Source of the DNA: Myxococcus eversor
GTDB lineage: Bacteria; Myxococcota; Myxococcia; Myxococcales; Myxococcaceae
NCBI RefSeq assembly: GCF_010894455.1
Contig: NZ_JAAIXY010000015.1
Span: forward strand, 62,001 to 126,000
Length of the DNA stretch: 64,000 bases
Reading direction: 5' to 3'
Below the pieces are notes generated by a model. The model saw only the letters and a list, made by a program, of their open reading frames with translations. It ran no database searches and had not been told where the DNA came from. Positions 1 to 8,183 of this stretch are shown piece after piece (positions within the stretch are counted from its first letter, which is position 1; each line of letters opens with the position of its first letter). Both the position numbers and the translations under genes were made by a program.

Positions 1-363
1 CTGTTCCTCCTCGAGGCACACTGGAGCGAGACCCGCATCCAGCACCGGATGAACCCCAACCCCGCCCGGGGCTCCGTCGTGTTCCAGAACCTCAAGACGC
101 GCATCCAGTCCCACCGGGACGAGTGGGCGGTCAGCCTGACCAAGACGATAGAAGAGCTGGCCCCCGACCCGGTGCCGCAGGTGTTCGCGACGGCTCCCTT
201 GGGACCCCTGGAGTTGATCGACACTCGCGACAAGCTCCTCATCTTCTTCGACGAAGCCACGTTCCCAAATCCGCTCCAGCTTGGCCAGAACGTGGACGGT
301 GACCTGGGCGGGTACACCGTCGTCGCCCAGAATGGCCCGGTCTTCACCTTGCGACGGCGCTGA
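1..363 (+). CDS. C-terminal part of an unrecognised protein (5' end outside window)
   Basis: The reading frame is open from the first base of the window and ends at a TGA at 361-363, so about 120 C-terminal residues are visible and the true start lies upstream. An internal ATG at 49 is not needed as a start because the frame continues before it (LFLLEAHWSETRIQHR). The visible part is soluble and mixed alpha/beta by eye, with no signal peptide, membrane segment or motif I recognise. It converges on the DUF3592 gene with only 3 bases between the stop codons. Function unknown. Confidence 0.6.
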   Translation: MFLLEAHWSETRIQHRMNPNPARGSVVFQNLKTRIQSHRDEWAVSLTKTIEELAPDPVPQVFATAPLGPLELIDTRDKLLIFFDEATFPNPLQLGQNVDGDLGGYTVVAQNGPVFTLRRR

Positions 364-366
364 AGG

Positions 367-864
367 CTACCGCGCGAGCCGCTGTCCCTTGAGGCGGCGC
401 TTCTCGCGCACGTCCGCGCGCGCCATGTCCACCATGCCCGCGCCCGCGATTCCGGCGACGGCGAGGCCTCCCAGCATCACCACGTAGCTGGACGTCCCCG
501 CGCCGCCGCACTCCACGCACGCCACCGCCGGGTCGTCCGGCTCGTAGTGCACGGGCAGCTTCGTGCCGGAGGCATACCGGTGCGTCAGGCGCTGGGCATC
601 CGGCAGCGCGCCCGTGTCATTGCCCCCGAAGGAAATGGTGTCCGCCGAGTAGGTGTGGCCGCCCACCGCGTACTCGTAGCGCACCTCCGGATGGAAGCGG
701 GTGCTGCGCCGGTTGCGCACCGTCTCCACGCCCGATGCCACCACGGTGCCCTCCGTGGTGGGCCAGCGCTCGCTCGCATGGGCCCGGTACAGCATGCGTC
801 CGCCCCCGAAGGCGAGCATCGCTCCAAACAGCATGATCAACCCCGCCAGCAGCGCTTTCATCAT
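367..864 (-). CDS. DUF3592 membrane-anchored protein
   Basis: 165 residues. An N-terminal hydrophobic helix (about residues 3-24) is followed by an extracytoplasmic domain that opens with the DUF3592 signature: W-P-T-T-E-G-T-V near residues 34-41, then V-R-Y-E-Y-x-V-x-G-x-x-Y around 62-73. A second hydrophobic stretch lies near residues 128-146. This is the usual two-helix DUF3592 layout. The family has no established biochemical role; members are envelope proteins common in myxobacteria. The gene diverges from the phosphatase gene at 1083 across a 218-base gap that holds a tandem 19-bp repeat. Confidence 0.75.
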   Translation of the reverse strand: MMKALLAGLIMLFGAMLAFGGGRMLYRAHASERWPTTEGTVVASGVETVRNRRSTRFHPEVRYEYAVGGHTYSADTISFGGNDTGALPDAQRLTHRYASGTKLPVHYEPDDPAVACVECGGAGTSSYVVMLGGLAVAGIAGAGMVDMARADVREKRRLKGQRLAR

Positions 865-987
865 CTCGGCCTGTCCTCACGGTGTCTCGGGGGCCTGGGC
901 GCGGGCCCGCTCCCCGAGCGCTCACGGTTCGCTTCGTGCAGTGCAGAAGCCGCGCCACCAACTTCCCTCGCGAGCACACCGAATCCC

Positions 988-1025
988 GTGGGGCAATTCG
1001 CCCCGCGTGGGGCGGTTCGCCCCAG
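988..1025. repeat. Two tandem 19-bp near-palindromic repeats
   Basis: Positions 988-1006 and 1007-1025 are adjacent copies of GTGGGGCRRTTCGCCCC plus two bases, differing at four positions. Each copy contains a GGGGC...GCCCC inverted pair, so each could form a short hairpin or a dimer binding site. They sit 58 bases upstream of the phosphatase start codon and in the divergent promoter region of the DUF3592 gene. An operator is inferred from position and symmetry only. Confidence 0.5.
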
Positions 1026-1082
1026 GCTTGCCCGACGTTCGACTTCCCACCCAGGCCCCATTCGAGGGCAGACTGTCCGCCC

Positions 1083-1916
1083 ATGCCATCACTCGACACC
1101 GAGCTCGACACCGCCCGCCGCGTCGCCCGTGAAGCGGGCGCCCTCTTGCTGGAGGTCTACGCCACCGCCTTCTCCGTCGAGGACAAGGCGGGCGGCCAGG
1201 GGCCCGTCACGGAGGCGGATACCCGGGCCAACGCCCTCATCGTGGACGCGCTGCGCCGGGCCTTCCCCGGTGACGGCGTGGTGGCCGAGGAGTCCGACAA
1301 CAGCGCCGTCGCCGGCCGCTTCGAGCGCTGCTGGTTCGTGGACCCGCTCGACGGCACGCAGGAGTTCGTCAACCGCAACGGCGAGTTCGCCATCCACATC
1401 GGCCTGGCCATCGGCACCGAGGCCGTGCTGGGCGTGGTGTACCGGCCGGTGGGCGACACGCTCTACTCGGGCGTGGTGGGGCAGGGAGGCTTCGTGGAAT
1501 CCGCGGGCACGCGCCGTGCCCTGCGCGTGTCGGACGAGGCGGAGCCCGCGTCGCTGCGGCTGGTGGTGTCGCGCTCGCATCGCTCCAAGCTGACGAACCA
1601 GGTGGTGGCGCGGCTGGGCATCACCCGGGAGCAGGAGTCCGGCTCGGTGGGCGTCAAGTGCGGCCTGCTCGCGGAGTCCAAGGCGGACCTCTATCTGCAC
1701 GTCAGCGACAAGAGCTACCGCTGGGACAACTGCGCGCCGGAGGCGGTGCTGCGCTCGGCCGGGGGCATCCTCACGGACCTGGGCGGCACGCCTTACCGCT
1801 ATGACGGCTCCGAGCTCCAGAACCTGCGCGGCCTGCTGGCCTGCAACGCCGCCGCGTTCCCCAAGGTGCAGCCCGTCGTCACCCGCTTCGCGCGCGAGGC
1901 GAAGCTCATCGTTTGA
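1083..1916 (+). CDS. Inositol monophosphatase family phosphatase (CysQ / 3'(2'),5'-bisphosphate nucleotidase type)
   Basis: 277 residues, the normal size for this Mg-dependent phosphatase family. Metal-site motifs are present in order: the E-A-D segment near residue 40, W-F-V-D-P-L-D-G-T at 84-92 (the canonical DPxDGT site), and W-D-x-x-A-P-E-A-x-L-x-x-A-G-G near residues 215-229. Family members hydrolyse inositol phosphates, 3'-phosphoadenosine 5'-phosphate or related compounds; the Q-E-F after DPLDGT is more like CysQ-type enzymes, but substrate cannot be fixed from sequence. The frame is open upstream to 882, but the Met at 1083 is where family similarity begins, so it is taken as the start. 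It converges on mug with a 12-base gap. Confidence 0.85.
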   Translation: MPSLDTELDTARRVAREAGALLLEVYATAFSVEDKAGGQGPVTEADTRANALIVDALRRAFPGDGVVAEESDNSAVAGRFERCWFVDPLDGTQEFVNRNGEFAIHIGLAIGTEAVLGVVYRPVGDTLYSGVVGQGGFVESAGTRRALRVSDEAEPASLRLVVSRSHRSKLTNQVVARLGITREQESGSVGVKCGLLAESKADLYLHVSDKSYRWDNCAPEAVLRSAGGILTDLGGTPYRYDGSELQNLRGLLACNAAAFPKVQPVVTRFAREAKLIV

Positions 1917-1928
1917 CGTGGACGGGCA

Positions 1929-2495
1929 TCAGCCCTCGTCGGAGGCCTTGCGCAGCTCCGCGTAGAGGCGGGCCAGGTCCTGGAGCTGGTAGTGGGCATT
2001 GAGTCCGCTGGGATTGGGCAGCACCCACACTCGCGTGGTGCCCATCGTCTCCGGTTGGAGCCCGAGCTGCGCCTTGGGCCTCGCGAAGGCGGTGCGCCAG
2101 GCGCCCATGCCCAGCACCGCGAGGAAGCGGGGGCGGTGGCGGCGCACCTTGGCCTCCAGCGAGACGGCGCCCGTGAGCAGCTCCGACTTGTCGAGCTGGT
2201 CCGCGGTCGCCGTGGCGCGGTCGACGACGTTGGTGATGCCCAGGCCGTGCTCGCGCAGCTCGGCCTGCTCCGAGGGACGCAGTTGCCGGGGCGTGAAGCC
2301 CGACAGGTGCAGCGTGGGCCAGAAGCGATTGCCGGGGCGCGCGAAGTGGTGGCCCATCACCACGGAGTAGAGGCTGGGGTTGATGCCGCAGAAGAGCACG
2401 CGCAGGTCGCGCGAGAGGATGTCCGGCATGGTGCGGCCGATGGCCGCGTCGAGCGCTTCCCGCGTGGGGCCTCGTGGCGAGGGCATGGGGCGCAT
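1929..2495 (-). CDS. mug: G/U mismatch-specific DNA glycosylase (Mug family)
   Basis: 188 residues. Motif 1 of the Mug/TDG branch of uracil-DNA glycosylases is clear near residues 36-42 (C-G-I-N-P-S-L-Y), followed by H-H-F-A-R-P-G-N-R-F-W-P. The C-terminal active-site loop N-P-S-G-L-N-A-H-Y is also present. Enzymes of this family excise uracil or thymine opposite guanine, and ethenocytosine, from duplex DNA, starting base excision repair after cytosine deamination. Met at 2495 or 2486 could start. The gene is divergent from pfkB across 120 bases. Confidence 0.88.
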   Translation of the reverse strand: MRPMPSPRGPTREALDAAIGRTMPDILSRDLRVLFCGINPSLYSVVMGHHFARPGNRFWPTLHLSGFTPRQLRPSEQAELREHGLGITNVVDRATATADQLDKSELLTGAVSLEAKVRRHRPRFLAVLGMGAWRTAFARPKAQLGLQPETMGTTRVWVLPNPSGLNAHYQLQDLARLYAELRKASDEG

Positions 2496-2615
2496 CTCGC
2501 CTCAGCCGCGCGGGGATGGCAACGCCCGCGCTGGCGAGGACGTTCCGGGTGGGGCACTCTTCGCGCTTCCCGTTCCGAGAGGGACGTCCACTCCCCACCG
2601 CTGGAGACCTGGCAC

Positions 2616-3566
2616 ATGGCGCACATCGTGACGCTGACGCTCAACCCCGCCATCGACGTCGCGACGTCGGTGCCGGAGGTCACCCCGGAGCACAAGCTTC
2701 GCTGTGGCACGGTGCGCAGGGACCCGGGTGGCGGCGGCATCAACGTGGCGCGCGTGGTGCGGGAGCTGGGCGGTGAGTCCATCGCCGTCTATACGCGGGG
2801 CGGTGTCACCGGACTGCTGCTGGAGGAGCTGCTGGAGGCGAAGGGGCTTTTGCGTCGCTCCATCCCCGTGGAGGGCGCCACCCGAGAGAGCTTCACCGTG
2901 GCCGAGGGCACCAGCGCCCGCGAGTACCGCTTCATCCTCCCCGGGCCCGTGCTCTCCGAGCGCGAGTGGCAGCGCTGCCTGAGCGCGGTGGGCGAGGTGG
3001 CCACGGGCGCCGCGTTCATCGTGGCCAGCGGCAGCCTGCCCCAGGGCGTTCCCGAGGACTTCTATGCGCGCGTCGCGCGACTGGGAAAGGGGCTGGGCGT
3101 GCGCGTGGTGGTGGACACCAGCGGGACGCCGCTCTCCGTGGCGCTGGAGGAGGGCGTGTTCCTGGCCAAGCCCAATCGCCGCGAGCTGCGCGAGCTGACG
3201 GGCATGAAGGCGGAGGACCTGGACAGCCAGGCCTCGGCGGCGCGGGAGCTGGTGGCGCGGGGGCGGGCGGAGGTCCTCGCCGTGTCCATGGGCGCGGACG
3301 GCGCGCTCCTGACGACGCGGGACACGCAGCTTCGCGCCTCGCCGCCACCTGTCGAGACGCACAGCTCGGTGGGCGCGGGTGACAGCTTCGTGGCGGGGCT
3401 GACGCTGTCGCTCTCCCGGGGCCAGTCGTACTCGGACGCCCTGCGCTGGGGCATCGCCTCCGGCACGGCGGCCCTGCTCTCCCAGGGCACGGACCTGTGC
3501 CTTCGGGCGGACGTCGAGCGGCTCTTCACGCGGGTGGTGGCGGTGCCGCTGGCCCGCGGCTCGTGA
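2616..3566 (+). CDS. pfkB: PfkB-family carbohydrate kinase, 6-phosphofructokinase II-like
   Basis: 316 residues. The N terminus (LTLNPAID, then K-L-R-C, then P-G-G-G-G-I-N-V-A-R) matches the E. coli PfkB subgroup rather than ribokinase. The C-terminal ATP/catalytic motif V-G-A-G-D-S-F sits at 252-258, with Asp256 as the expected catalytic base. The likely reaction is ATP-dependent phosphorylation of fructose 6-phosphate; fructose 1-phosphate or tagatose 6-phosphate remain possible in this family. The open frame runs upstream through mug on the other strand, but family similarity starts at the ATG at 2616. Confidence 0.85.
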   Translation: MAHIVTLTLNPAIDVATSVPEVTPEHKLRCGTVRRDPGGGGINVARVVRELGGESIAVYTRGGVTGLLLEELLEAKGLLRRSIPVEGATRESFTVAEGTSAREYRFILPGPVLSEREWQRCLSAVGEVATGAAFIVASGSLPQGVPEDFYARVARLGKGLGVRVVVDTSGTPLSVALEEGVFLAKPNRRELRELTGMKAEDLDSQASAARELVARGRAEVLAVSMGADGALLTTRDTQLRASPPPVETHSSVGAGDSFVAGLTLSLSRGQSYSDALRWGIASGTAALLSQGTDLCLRADVERLFTRVVAVPLARGS

Positions 3567-3624
3567 CGCCGACCCGGGTAGACTTCGCCTCCTCGGGTGG
3601 TGGCCGGGCAGGGGAGGGGGCGCC

Positions 3625-5001
3625 GTGTCTCTCTTTCCCCGCGACAAGAGCAGCCGGGATTGGACAGAGTGCGCTTGCGTGTCCGCCTCCACACCCCCTC
3701 TTCCCGCAACTTCCGCTTCCACCCGTCTCGGGCCCTGGCACTGGGTCGCGTTCCTCGTCGGCGTGACGCCGCTCGTGGTGTACGCGTTCTCGCCTCGCAT
3801 CGGCGACCTGGACCTCTACTTCAAGACGGCGCGGGCCTTCCTCGGCGGCGCCACGCCCAACCAGGACTTCCGCTTCGAGTATCCGCCCTACGCGCTCCTG
3901 TGGTTCATCCCCGCGGCGTGGGTGCGCTCGACACAGTGGGAGTTCATCCCGCTCTTCGGGCTCCAGCTCGCGGTGATGGATGGGTTCATCAAGTGGGTGC
4001 TGTTGACCGAGGGCGCGCGCAAGTGGGGCCGGACGTGGCGCTCGGTGGTGCCGTGTCTGGCGTACTCGGTGACGTCGTGGATGGCGGCGCTCTACTACCT
4101 CAAGCGCTATGACCTCATCCCCGCGGCGCTGACGATGGCGGCCCTCTTCGCGCTGGCGCGTCGTCGCGAGACGGTGGCGGGGCTGGCGCTCTCGGTGGGC
4201 GTGGTGACGAAGCTCTACCCGGTGGTGCTGGTGCCGCTGGCCCTGGCCGTCGCCTGGAAGCGCGGCACGCTGGGCAAGCTGGTGGTGGGCCTGACGCTGG
4301 GCGTGGCGCCGCTGCTGCCGCTGAGCGCCGTGTGGCCCTGGTGGGGCTTCGCGTCGTTCCACGTGGACCGGGGGCTCCAGGTGGAGTCGTTCGGGGCCTC
4401 GCTGCTGTGGGCCTCGCATCACCTGGGGCTGGTCCAGGGCGTGCGGTGGATTCACGCGCCCGCGGCGTTCGAGCTGCACGGCGCCGCCGCCGAGGGCGTG
4501 AGGGCGGTGAGCCGGTGGTTGTGGGTGGTGGGCTCGCTGGGCATGGCCGCCGTGGGCGTGTGGTCCGTGCGTCGTCGCGCCCCCGAGCGGATGGAGGACC
4601 TGGCGCGCCTGGCGTTGGGGCCGCTGGTGGCCTTCATCATCCTCAACCCGGTGCTCAGCCCGCAGTTCCTGACGTGGGTGATGGGCGCGGCGGCGCTGGC
4701 GCTCTTGTCCGGTTCGCGCACGGTGCCCGTGCTCATCCTCGTCGCCGCCGTCCTGTCGCGAGGCGTCTTCGTGGGCCCCTCGTACAAGTACGGACTGGAC
4801 ATTCCCCAGACGCTGCTGCTGCTGGCGCGCAACGGGATGCTGTTCGTCGCGGGCTTTCTCCTGCTGCGGGATGCGTGGCGGCGGGCGGCCTCGGATGACG
4901 TGGCGCCCACGGCGTCATCGGAGCGGGACTTCCTGCCCGCTGCGGTGGAGGCGGCCTGCGCGGAGCCCGCGGGAATCGGCCTGGCGAGTCAGCGGCGGTA
5001 G
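3625..5001 (+). CDS. GT87-type membrane glycosyltransferase (DUF2029)
   Basis: 458 residues with about ten hydrophobic helices spread from residue 38 to the C terminus. Features of the GT-C fold GT87 family are visible: an acidic loop after the first helix (G-D-L-D-L-Y-F-K), then F-E-Y-P-P-Y-A, and later N-P-x-x-S-P-Q-F-x-x-W near residues 339-350. Relatives are polyprenyl-phosphomannose-dependent mannosyltransferases, but the acceptor here cannot be predicted. The start is a GTG at 3625 behind a G-rich stretch. Its last 13 bases overlap the convergent amidohydrolase gene. A lone gene with no obvious polysaccharide operon around it. Confidence 0.75.
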   Translation: MSLFPRDKSSRDWTECACVSASTPPLPATSASTRLGPWHWVAFLVGVTPLVVYAFSPRIGDLDLYFKTARAFLGGATPNQDFRFEYPPYALLWFIPAAWVRSTQWEFIPLFGLQLAVMDGFIKWVLLTEGARKWGRTWRSVVPCLAYSVTSWMAALYYLKRYDLIPAALTMAALFALARRRETVAGLALSVGVVTKLYPVVLVPLALAVAWKRGTLGKLVVGLTLGVAPLLPLSAVWPWWGFASFHVDRGLQVESFGASLLWASHHLGLVQGVRWIHAPAAFELHGAAAEGVRAVSRWLWVVGSLGMAAVGVWSVRRRAPERMEDLARLALGPLVAFIILNPVLSPQFLTWVMGAAALALLSGSRTVPVLILVAAVLSRGVFVGPSYKYGLDIPQTLLLLARNGMLFVAGFLLLRDAWRRAASDDVAPTASSERDFLPAAVEAACAEPAGIGLASQRR

Positions 5002-6263
5002 GGCGTTCCGTTCTTCATCACCCAGCGGACCTTGCGCACGGCGGAGATGTCCCGCGTGGGGTCTCCGTCCACGGCGACGAGGTCCGCGAAGAGCCCCGCC
5101 TTCACCCGCCCGAGCCGGTCCTCGTGGTGCAGCATCCTCGCGTTGCCGGACGTGGCCGCCTGGAGCACCTGCACGGGCGTCATGCCGTACTCCACCATCA
5201 GCTCCAGCTCGCGTCCGTTCTCCCCGTGGGTGAAGACGCCCGAGTCTCCGCCCACGCACATGGGCACGCCCGCCGCGAGCGCCGCGCGGAAGCTGGCGCG
5301 CTTCTCCTGAATGGAGGCGGGCTCCGGGTCCACGCCCTTCTTCCAGCCGCGGTAGCGGAGCATCGCGTCACCCGCCGCCAGGGTGGGGCAGAGGAAGACT
5401 CCCCGCTGCGCCATCAGGCGGAAGACCTCGGGTGTTCCTCCGTCGCCGTGTTCGATGCTCTCGGCCCCGGCGAGCACCGCGCGGCGCATGCCCTCGGGCG
5501 TGCTGGCGTGGACGGAGACGGGGCGGCCCCCGTCGCTCGCCGTCTCGACGATTCGCTTCATCTCCTCGAGTGAGTAGGTGGGGCGCGCCTCTCCCGAAGG
5601 GCCCCAGCGATAGTCGCCGTAGACCTTCACCCAGTCGGCGCCCCGGCCCATCTGTCCGCGCACCGCGCGCACCAGGTCATCCACGCCGTCTGCTTCCTCG
5701 GCGCCCTGGGGGACGTGCCACTCGGGGGCGAAGCCCTTGGGGCCGTAGGTGCCGCTGGCCACCAGCGCCCGCGTCGCCACGAGCAGTCGGGGCCCGGGGA
5801 TGATGCCCTGTTGTATCGCTTGCTTGAGTCCGACGTCGGCGTCGCCCGCGCCCTCGGTGCCCAAGTCGCGCGCGGTGGTGAAGCCCGCGAGGAGCGTCTC
5901 GCGTGCATGTTGCGTGGCCCGGGCCACGCGCAGGGACAGGGCCTCCTTCAGCACCTGGTCGTTCCAGGTCGCCTCGTTGTAGGGGTGGAGGAACAGGTGC
6001 GAGTGGCCCTCGATGAGGCCGGGGAGCAGCGTGGTGCCGGCGAGGTCGATGACCTCCGCGCCCTCGGGTGGCTTCACCTGGGCTTCGGGGCCGGCGGCGA
6101 TGATGCGCTCTCCGGTGACGAGGACGACCCAGCCCGCATGGGGCTTGGGGGTGACGCCGTCGAAGACGCTCGTGGGGCGCAGCAGGTACGACCTGGGGGC
6201 AGGAGTCGCGGGCTGCTGGGCCGATGCCGTGGTGACGACGAGGGCGAGGAGGAGGGCGCGCAT
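4989..6263 (-). CDS. Exported metal-dependent amidohydrolase (imidazolonepropionase-like)
   Basis: 424 residues with a short signal peptide (about 1-15, cleavage after A-S-A). The amidohydrolase TIM-barrel metal ligands are all visible: H-S-H within E-G-H-S-H-L-F near residue 87, the bridging Lys in K-V-Y-G near 211, H in S-V-H-A near 246, H in I-E-H-G near 266, and D in G-G-D-S-G near 334. The substrate is probably a peptide or cyclic amide; family members include Xaa-Pro dipeptidases and organophosphate-acid anhydrolase-like enzymes. The 3' end overlaps the GT87 gene by 13 bases. It is divergent from the small gene at 6431. Confidence 0.82.
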   Translation of the reverse strand: MRALLLALVVTTASAQQPATPAPRSYLLRPTSVFDGVTPKPHAGWVVLVTGERIIAAGPEAQVKPPEGAEVIDLAGTTLLPGLIEGHSHLFLHPYNEATWNDQVLKEALSLRVARATQHARETLLAGFTTARDLGTEGAGDADVGLKQAIQQGIIPGPRLLVATRALVASGTYGPKGFAPEWHVPQGAEEADGVDDLVRAVRGQMGRGADWVKVYGDYRWGPSGEARPTYSLEEMKRIVETASDGGRPVSVHASTPEGMRRAVLAGAESIEHGDGGTPEVFRLMAQRGVFLCPTLAAGDAMLRYRGWKKGVDPEPASIQEKRASFRAALAAGVPMCVGGDSGVFTHGENGRELELMVEYGMTPVQVLQAATSGNARMLHHEDRLGRVKAGLFADLVAVDGDPTRDISAVRKVRWVMKNGTPYRR

Positions 6264-6430
6264 GGCGGTGCCTGGGCGTGGGTGTGGGGGAGGGGATGAT
6301 GGAGCAGGGGCGGGATGGCGGCCACCGCGTCGCTCACTGCCCTGGAGGGCAAGCCGGACTGAGAGGGAGCTTCAGATGGGCTCATCCCACTCGCTGCGAG
6401 CGCTGGTGGGTGGTGGTTAAACCCAAGAGC

Positions 6431-6739
6431 ATGGCTCGAGAACAGAGCGTCAACGCGTTGTTGCCGGTGGAAGCCGAGTTCCAGAAGGAGAAGGCCTCCG
6501 CGCTCAAGCGCACCGGCGAGAAGGTGGAGAAGGCCCTGGAGGCGCTGGCGGGCGCGGAGCGGGAGCTGTTGATGGCCCGAGGCTCTGTGCGGGCGGTGCG
6601 GCTGGAGCGCTACCGGGTGCTGCGCAAGGAGGCGGAGCTTCAGCGCTGGTACCTGATGGTGCAGCGCGAGGCCTGCGGCATCCGCAACAACCGGGATTTG
6701 GACCTGATGTACCCGATGCCTCCGCTGGTTCGGGAGTGA
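6431..6739 (+). CDS. Small conserved-looking helical protein, function unknown
   Basis: 102 residues, charged, and predicted to be mostly helical. Residues 14-75 are rich in Glu, Lys, Arg, Ala and Leu with a coiled-coil-like pattern; the tail ends in R-N-N-R-D-L-D-L-M-Y-P-M-P. No signal peptide or known domain. The ATG at 6431 is chosen because the frame upstream of it is low in coding character. It converges on the DUF423 gene with a 14-base gap. I do not recognise it. Confidence 0.6.
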   Translation: MAREQSVNALLPVEAEFQKEKASALKRTGEKVEKALEALAGAERELLMARGSVRAVRLERYRVLRKEAELQRWYLMVQREACGIRNNRDLDLMYPMPPLVRE

Positions 6740-6753
6740 CACCGGGACTTCGC

Positions 6754-7128
6754 CTAGGGCGTGGCGCGCCAGGCGGCGATGGCGAAGAGGGCCCAGCCGG
6801 CGAGGAAGCCCAGTCCGCCCAGGGGCGTCACGGCGCCGAGGACGCGGATGCCGGAGAGCGCGAGCGCGTAGAGGCTGCCGGAGAACAGGACAATGCCCAC
6901 GAGCATGGCCCAGCCCGCGCCGTTCAGGAGCGAGGAGGGGCGCAGCAGGGCCAGCAGGCCCACCGCCAGCAGTCCGAGCGCGTGGTACATGTGGTAGCGC
7001 GCGCCGGTCTCGAAGATGACGAGGAGGTCCGGGGGGAGTCGGGCCTTGAGCGCATGAGCGCCGAAGGCACCCGCGGCCACGGACAGGAAAGCGTTCACCG
7101 CACCGAGCACCAGCCACCACCGCATCAT
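6754..7128 (-). CDS. DUF423 (YgdD-type) inner-membrane protein
   Basis: 124 residues with four hydrophobic helices. The DUF423 signature is present: the N-terminal G-A-x-N-A-F-L-S-V-A-A-G-A-F-G-A-H, then Y-H-M-Y-H-A-L, F-S-G-S-L-Y and P-L-G-G-L. It sits in the cytoplasmic membrane; no biochemical activity is established for the family. Two adjacent ATG codons (7128 and 7125) could start it, behind GAAAGG. It diverges from the SET-domain gene across 94 bases. Confidence 0.85.
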   Translation of the reverse strand: MMRWWLVLGAVNAFLSVAAGAFGAHALKARLPPDLLVIFETGARYHMYHALGLLAVGLLALLRPSSLLNGAGWAMLVGIVLFSGSLYALALSGIRVLGAVTPLGGLGFLAGWALFAIAAWRATP

Positions 7129-7222
7129 CGAACGCCTTTCATCGAGAGTCCGTCTGGTGCACGCTACACCGCCGTTGATGGAGCGTCCTGGCCGACGTGA
7201 ACTCCGGGCCACTCATACCCGC

Positions 7223-7843
7223 ATGACATCCCTTACTTTCACTCCTTCTACCAAGCCCATCCCCTTCGAGCTGCGTCCGTCGTCCATCCAGGGCACGGGC
7301 GCCTTCGCCACCCGCCGCATCCGCAAGGGCGAGCGCATCATCGAGTACGTCGGTGAGCGCATCACCCAGGCGGACGCGGACCGTCGCTACGACGACGAGG
7401 GCATGGGTCGGCACCACACCTTCCTGTTCAACCTGGACCCCAAGACGGTGCTCGACGCGGGCACCCTCCACAACGAGGCGCGCTACATCAACCACTCGTG
7501 CGCGCCCAACTGCGAGGCGCTCATCGAGAAGAAGCGCATCTACATCTTCGCCCTGCGCGCGCTCGAGGTGGGGGAGGAGCTGGTCTACGACTACGCCTAC
7601 GAGCGCACCGAGGACATGGGCGCGGACTCCGAGTCCCTCTATGTGTGCCGCTGTGGCGCGCCCGAGTGCCGGGGCACCATCCTGGCGCCGGAGAAGAAGG
7701 CCCCTGCCCGGAAGAAGCCCGTGAAGAAGAAGTCCGCGTCCAAGTCCCGCTCCGCGAAGAAGCCCGTGAAGGGCAAGAAGACCGCGACGAAGCCCGCCAA
7801 GAGCAAGAAGTCCACGGGCGGGCGCAAGCGTCTGGCGGGGTGA
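7223..7843 (+). CDS. SET-domain protein-lysine methyltransferase with histone H1-like lysine tail
   Basis: 206 residues. Residues about 14-126 form a SET domain: G-T-G-A-F-A near 24-29, R-Y-I-N-H-S-C-A-P-N-C at 87-97 (the SAM-binding NHSC motif), and G-E-E-L-V-Y-D-Y at 117-124 with the catalytic Tyr. A post-SET zinc-cluster motif follows (C142, C144, C149 in C-R-C-G-x-x-x-C-R-G). Residues 157-206 are a basic tail of K-K-P, A-K-K and K-S-K-K units resembling histone H1 or AlgP/Hc1-type nucleoid proteins. The family transfers methyl groups from SAM to protein lysines; the target here is unknown and might include its own tail. ATG 7223 is the start because similarity begins there; an upstream in-frame ATG at 7157 is less likely. 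Confidence 0.88.
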   Translation: MTSLTFTPSTKPIPFELRPSSIQGTGAFATRRIRKGERIIEYVGERITQADADRRYDDEGMGRHHTFLFNLDPKTVLDAGTLHNEARYINHSCAPNCEALIEKKRIYIFALRALEVGEELVYDYAYERTEDMGADSESLYVCRCGAPECRGTILAPEKKAPARKKPVKKKSASKSRSAKKPVKGKKTATKPAKSKKSTGGRKRLAG

Positions 7844-7853
7844 GGTGACGCGA

Positions 7854-7881
7854 AGGCCCGTGGAGAGGTTCCCGCGGGCCT
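7854..7881 (+). terminator. Hairpin terminator of the SET gene
   Basis: Perfect 7-bp stem (AGGCCCG at 7854-7860 with CGGGCCT at 7875-7881), 14-base loop, starting 10 bases after the stop codon and followed by TTGCTTT. Confidence 0.55.
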
Positions 7882-8183
7882 AGTTGCTTTGCAGCCTGTC
7901 TGGAATGACTTCAGCGGCCCTCTCGGTATGTGATTCCCTCCAGTTCGCTGGAGGGGCCCTGGCGGTGTCAGAAAGCGCGAGGGGTGTGGATGGTCTGGTT
8001 GTGATGTGATTTCTCCGCCAGTCATTCCGTCGCAGGGGGCCCTCTGGTATCGAGCATGACAAGTCCTGGCAACGCCGAGGCGGCGTGGGCGTGACGGTGA
8101 AGGATCATTGAGTGTGAGGTTGGGGTGGAGTCGCGCGGTGAGCTGCAAGTGCCCCCTTCACTGGGGCGAAGTACAGTCACGGT
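7882..8183. other. Intergenic stretch, no gene seen
   Basis: About 300 bases between the SET gene terminator and the next start on the same strand. Base composition is less GC-rich than its surroundings and the reading frames lack the third-position GC bias of real genes here. It presumably carries the promoter of the following gene; I could not pick out a convincing one. Confidence 0.5.
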
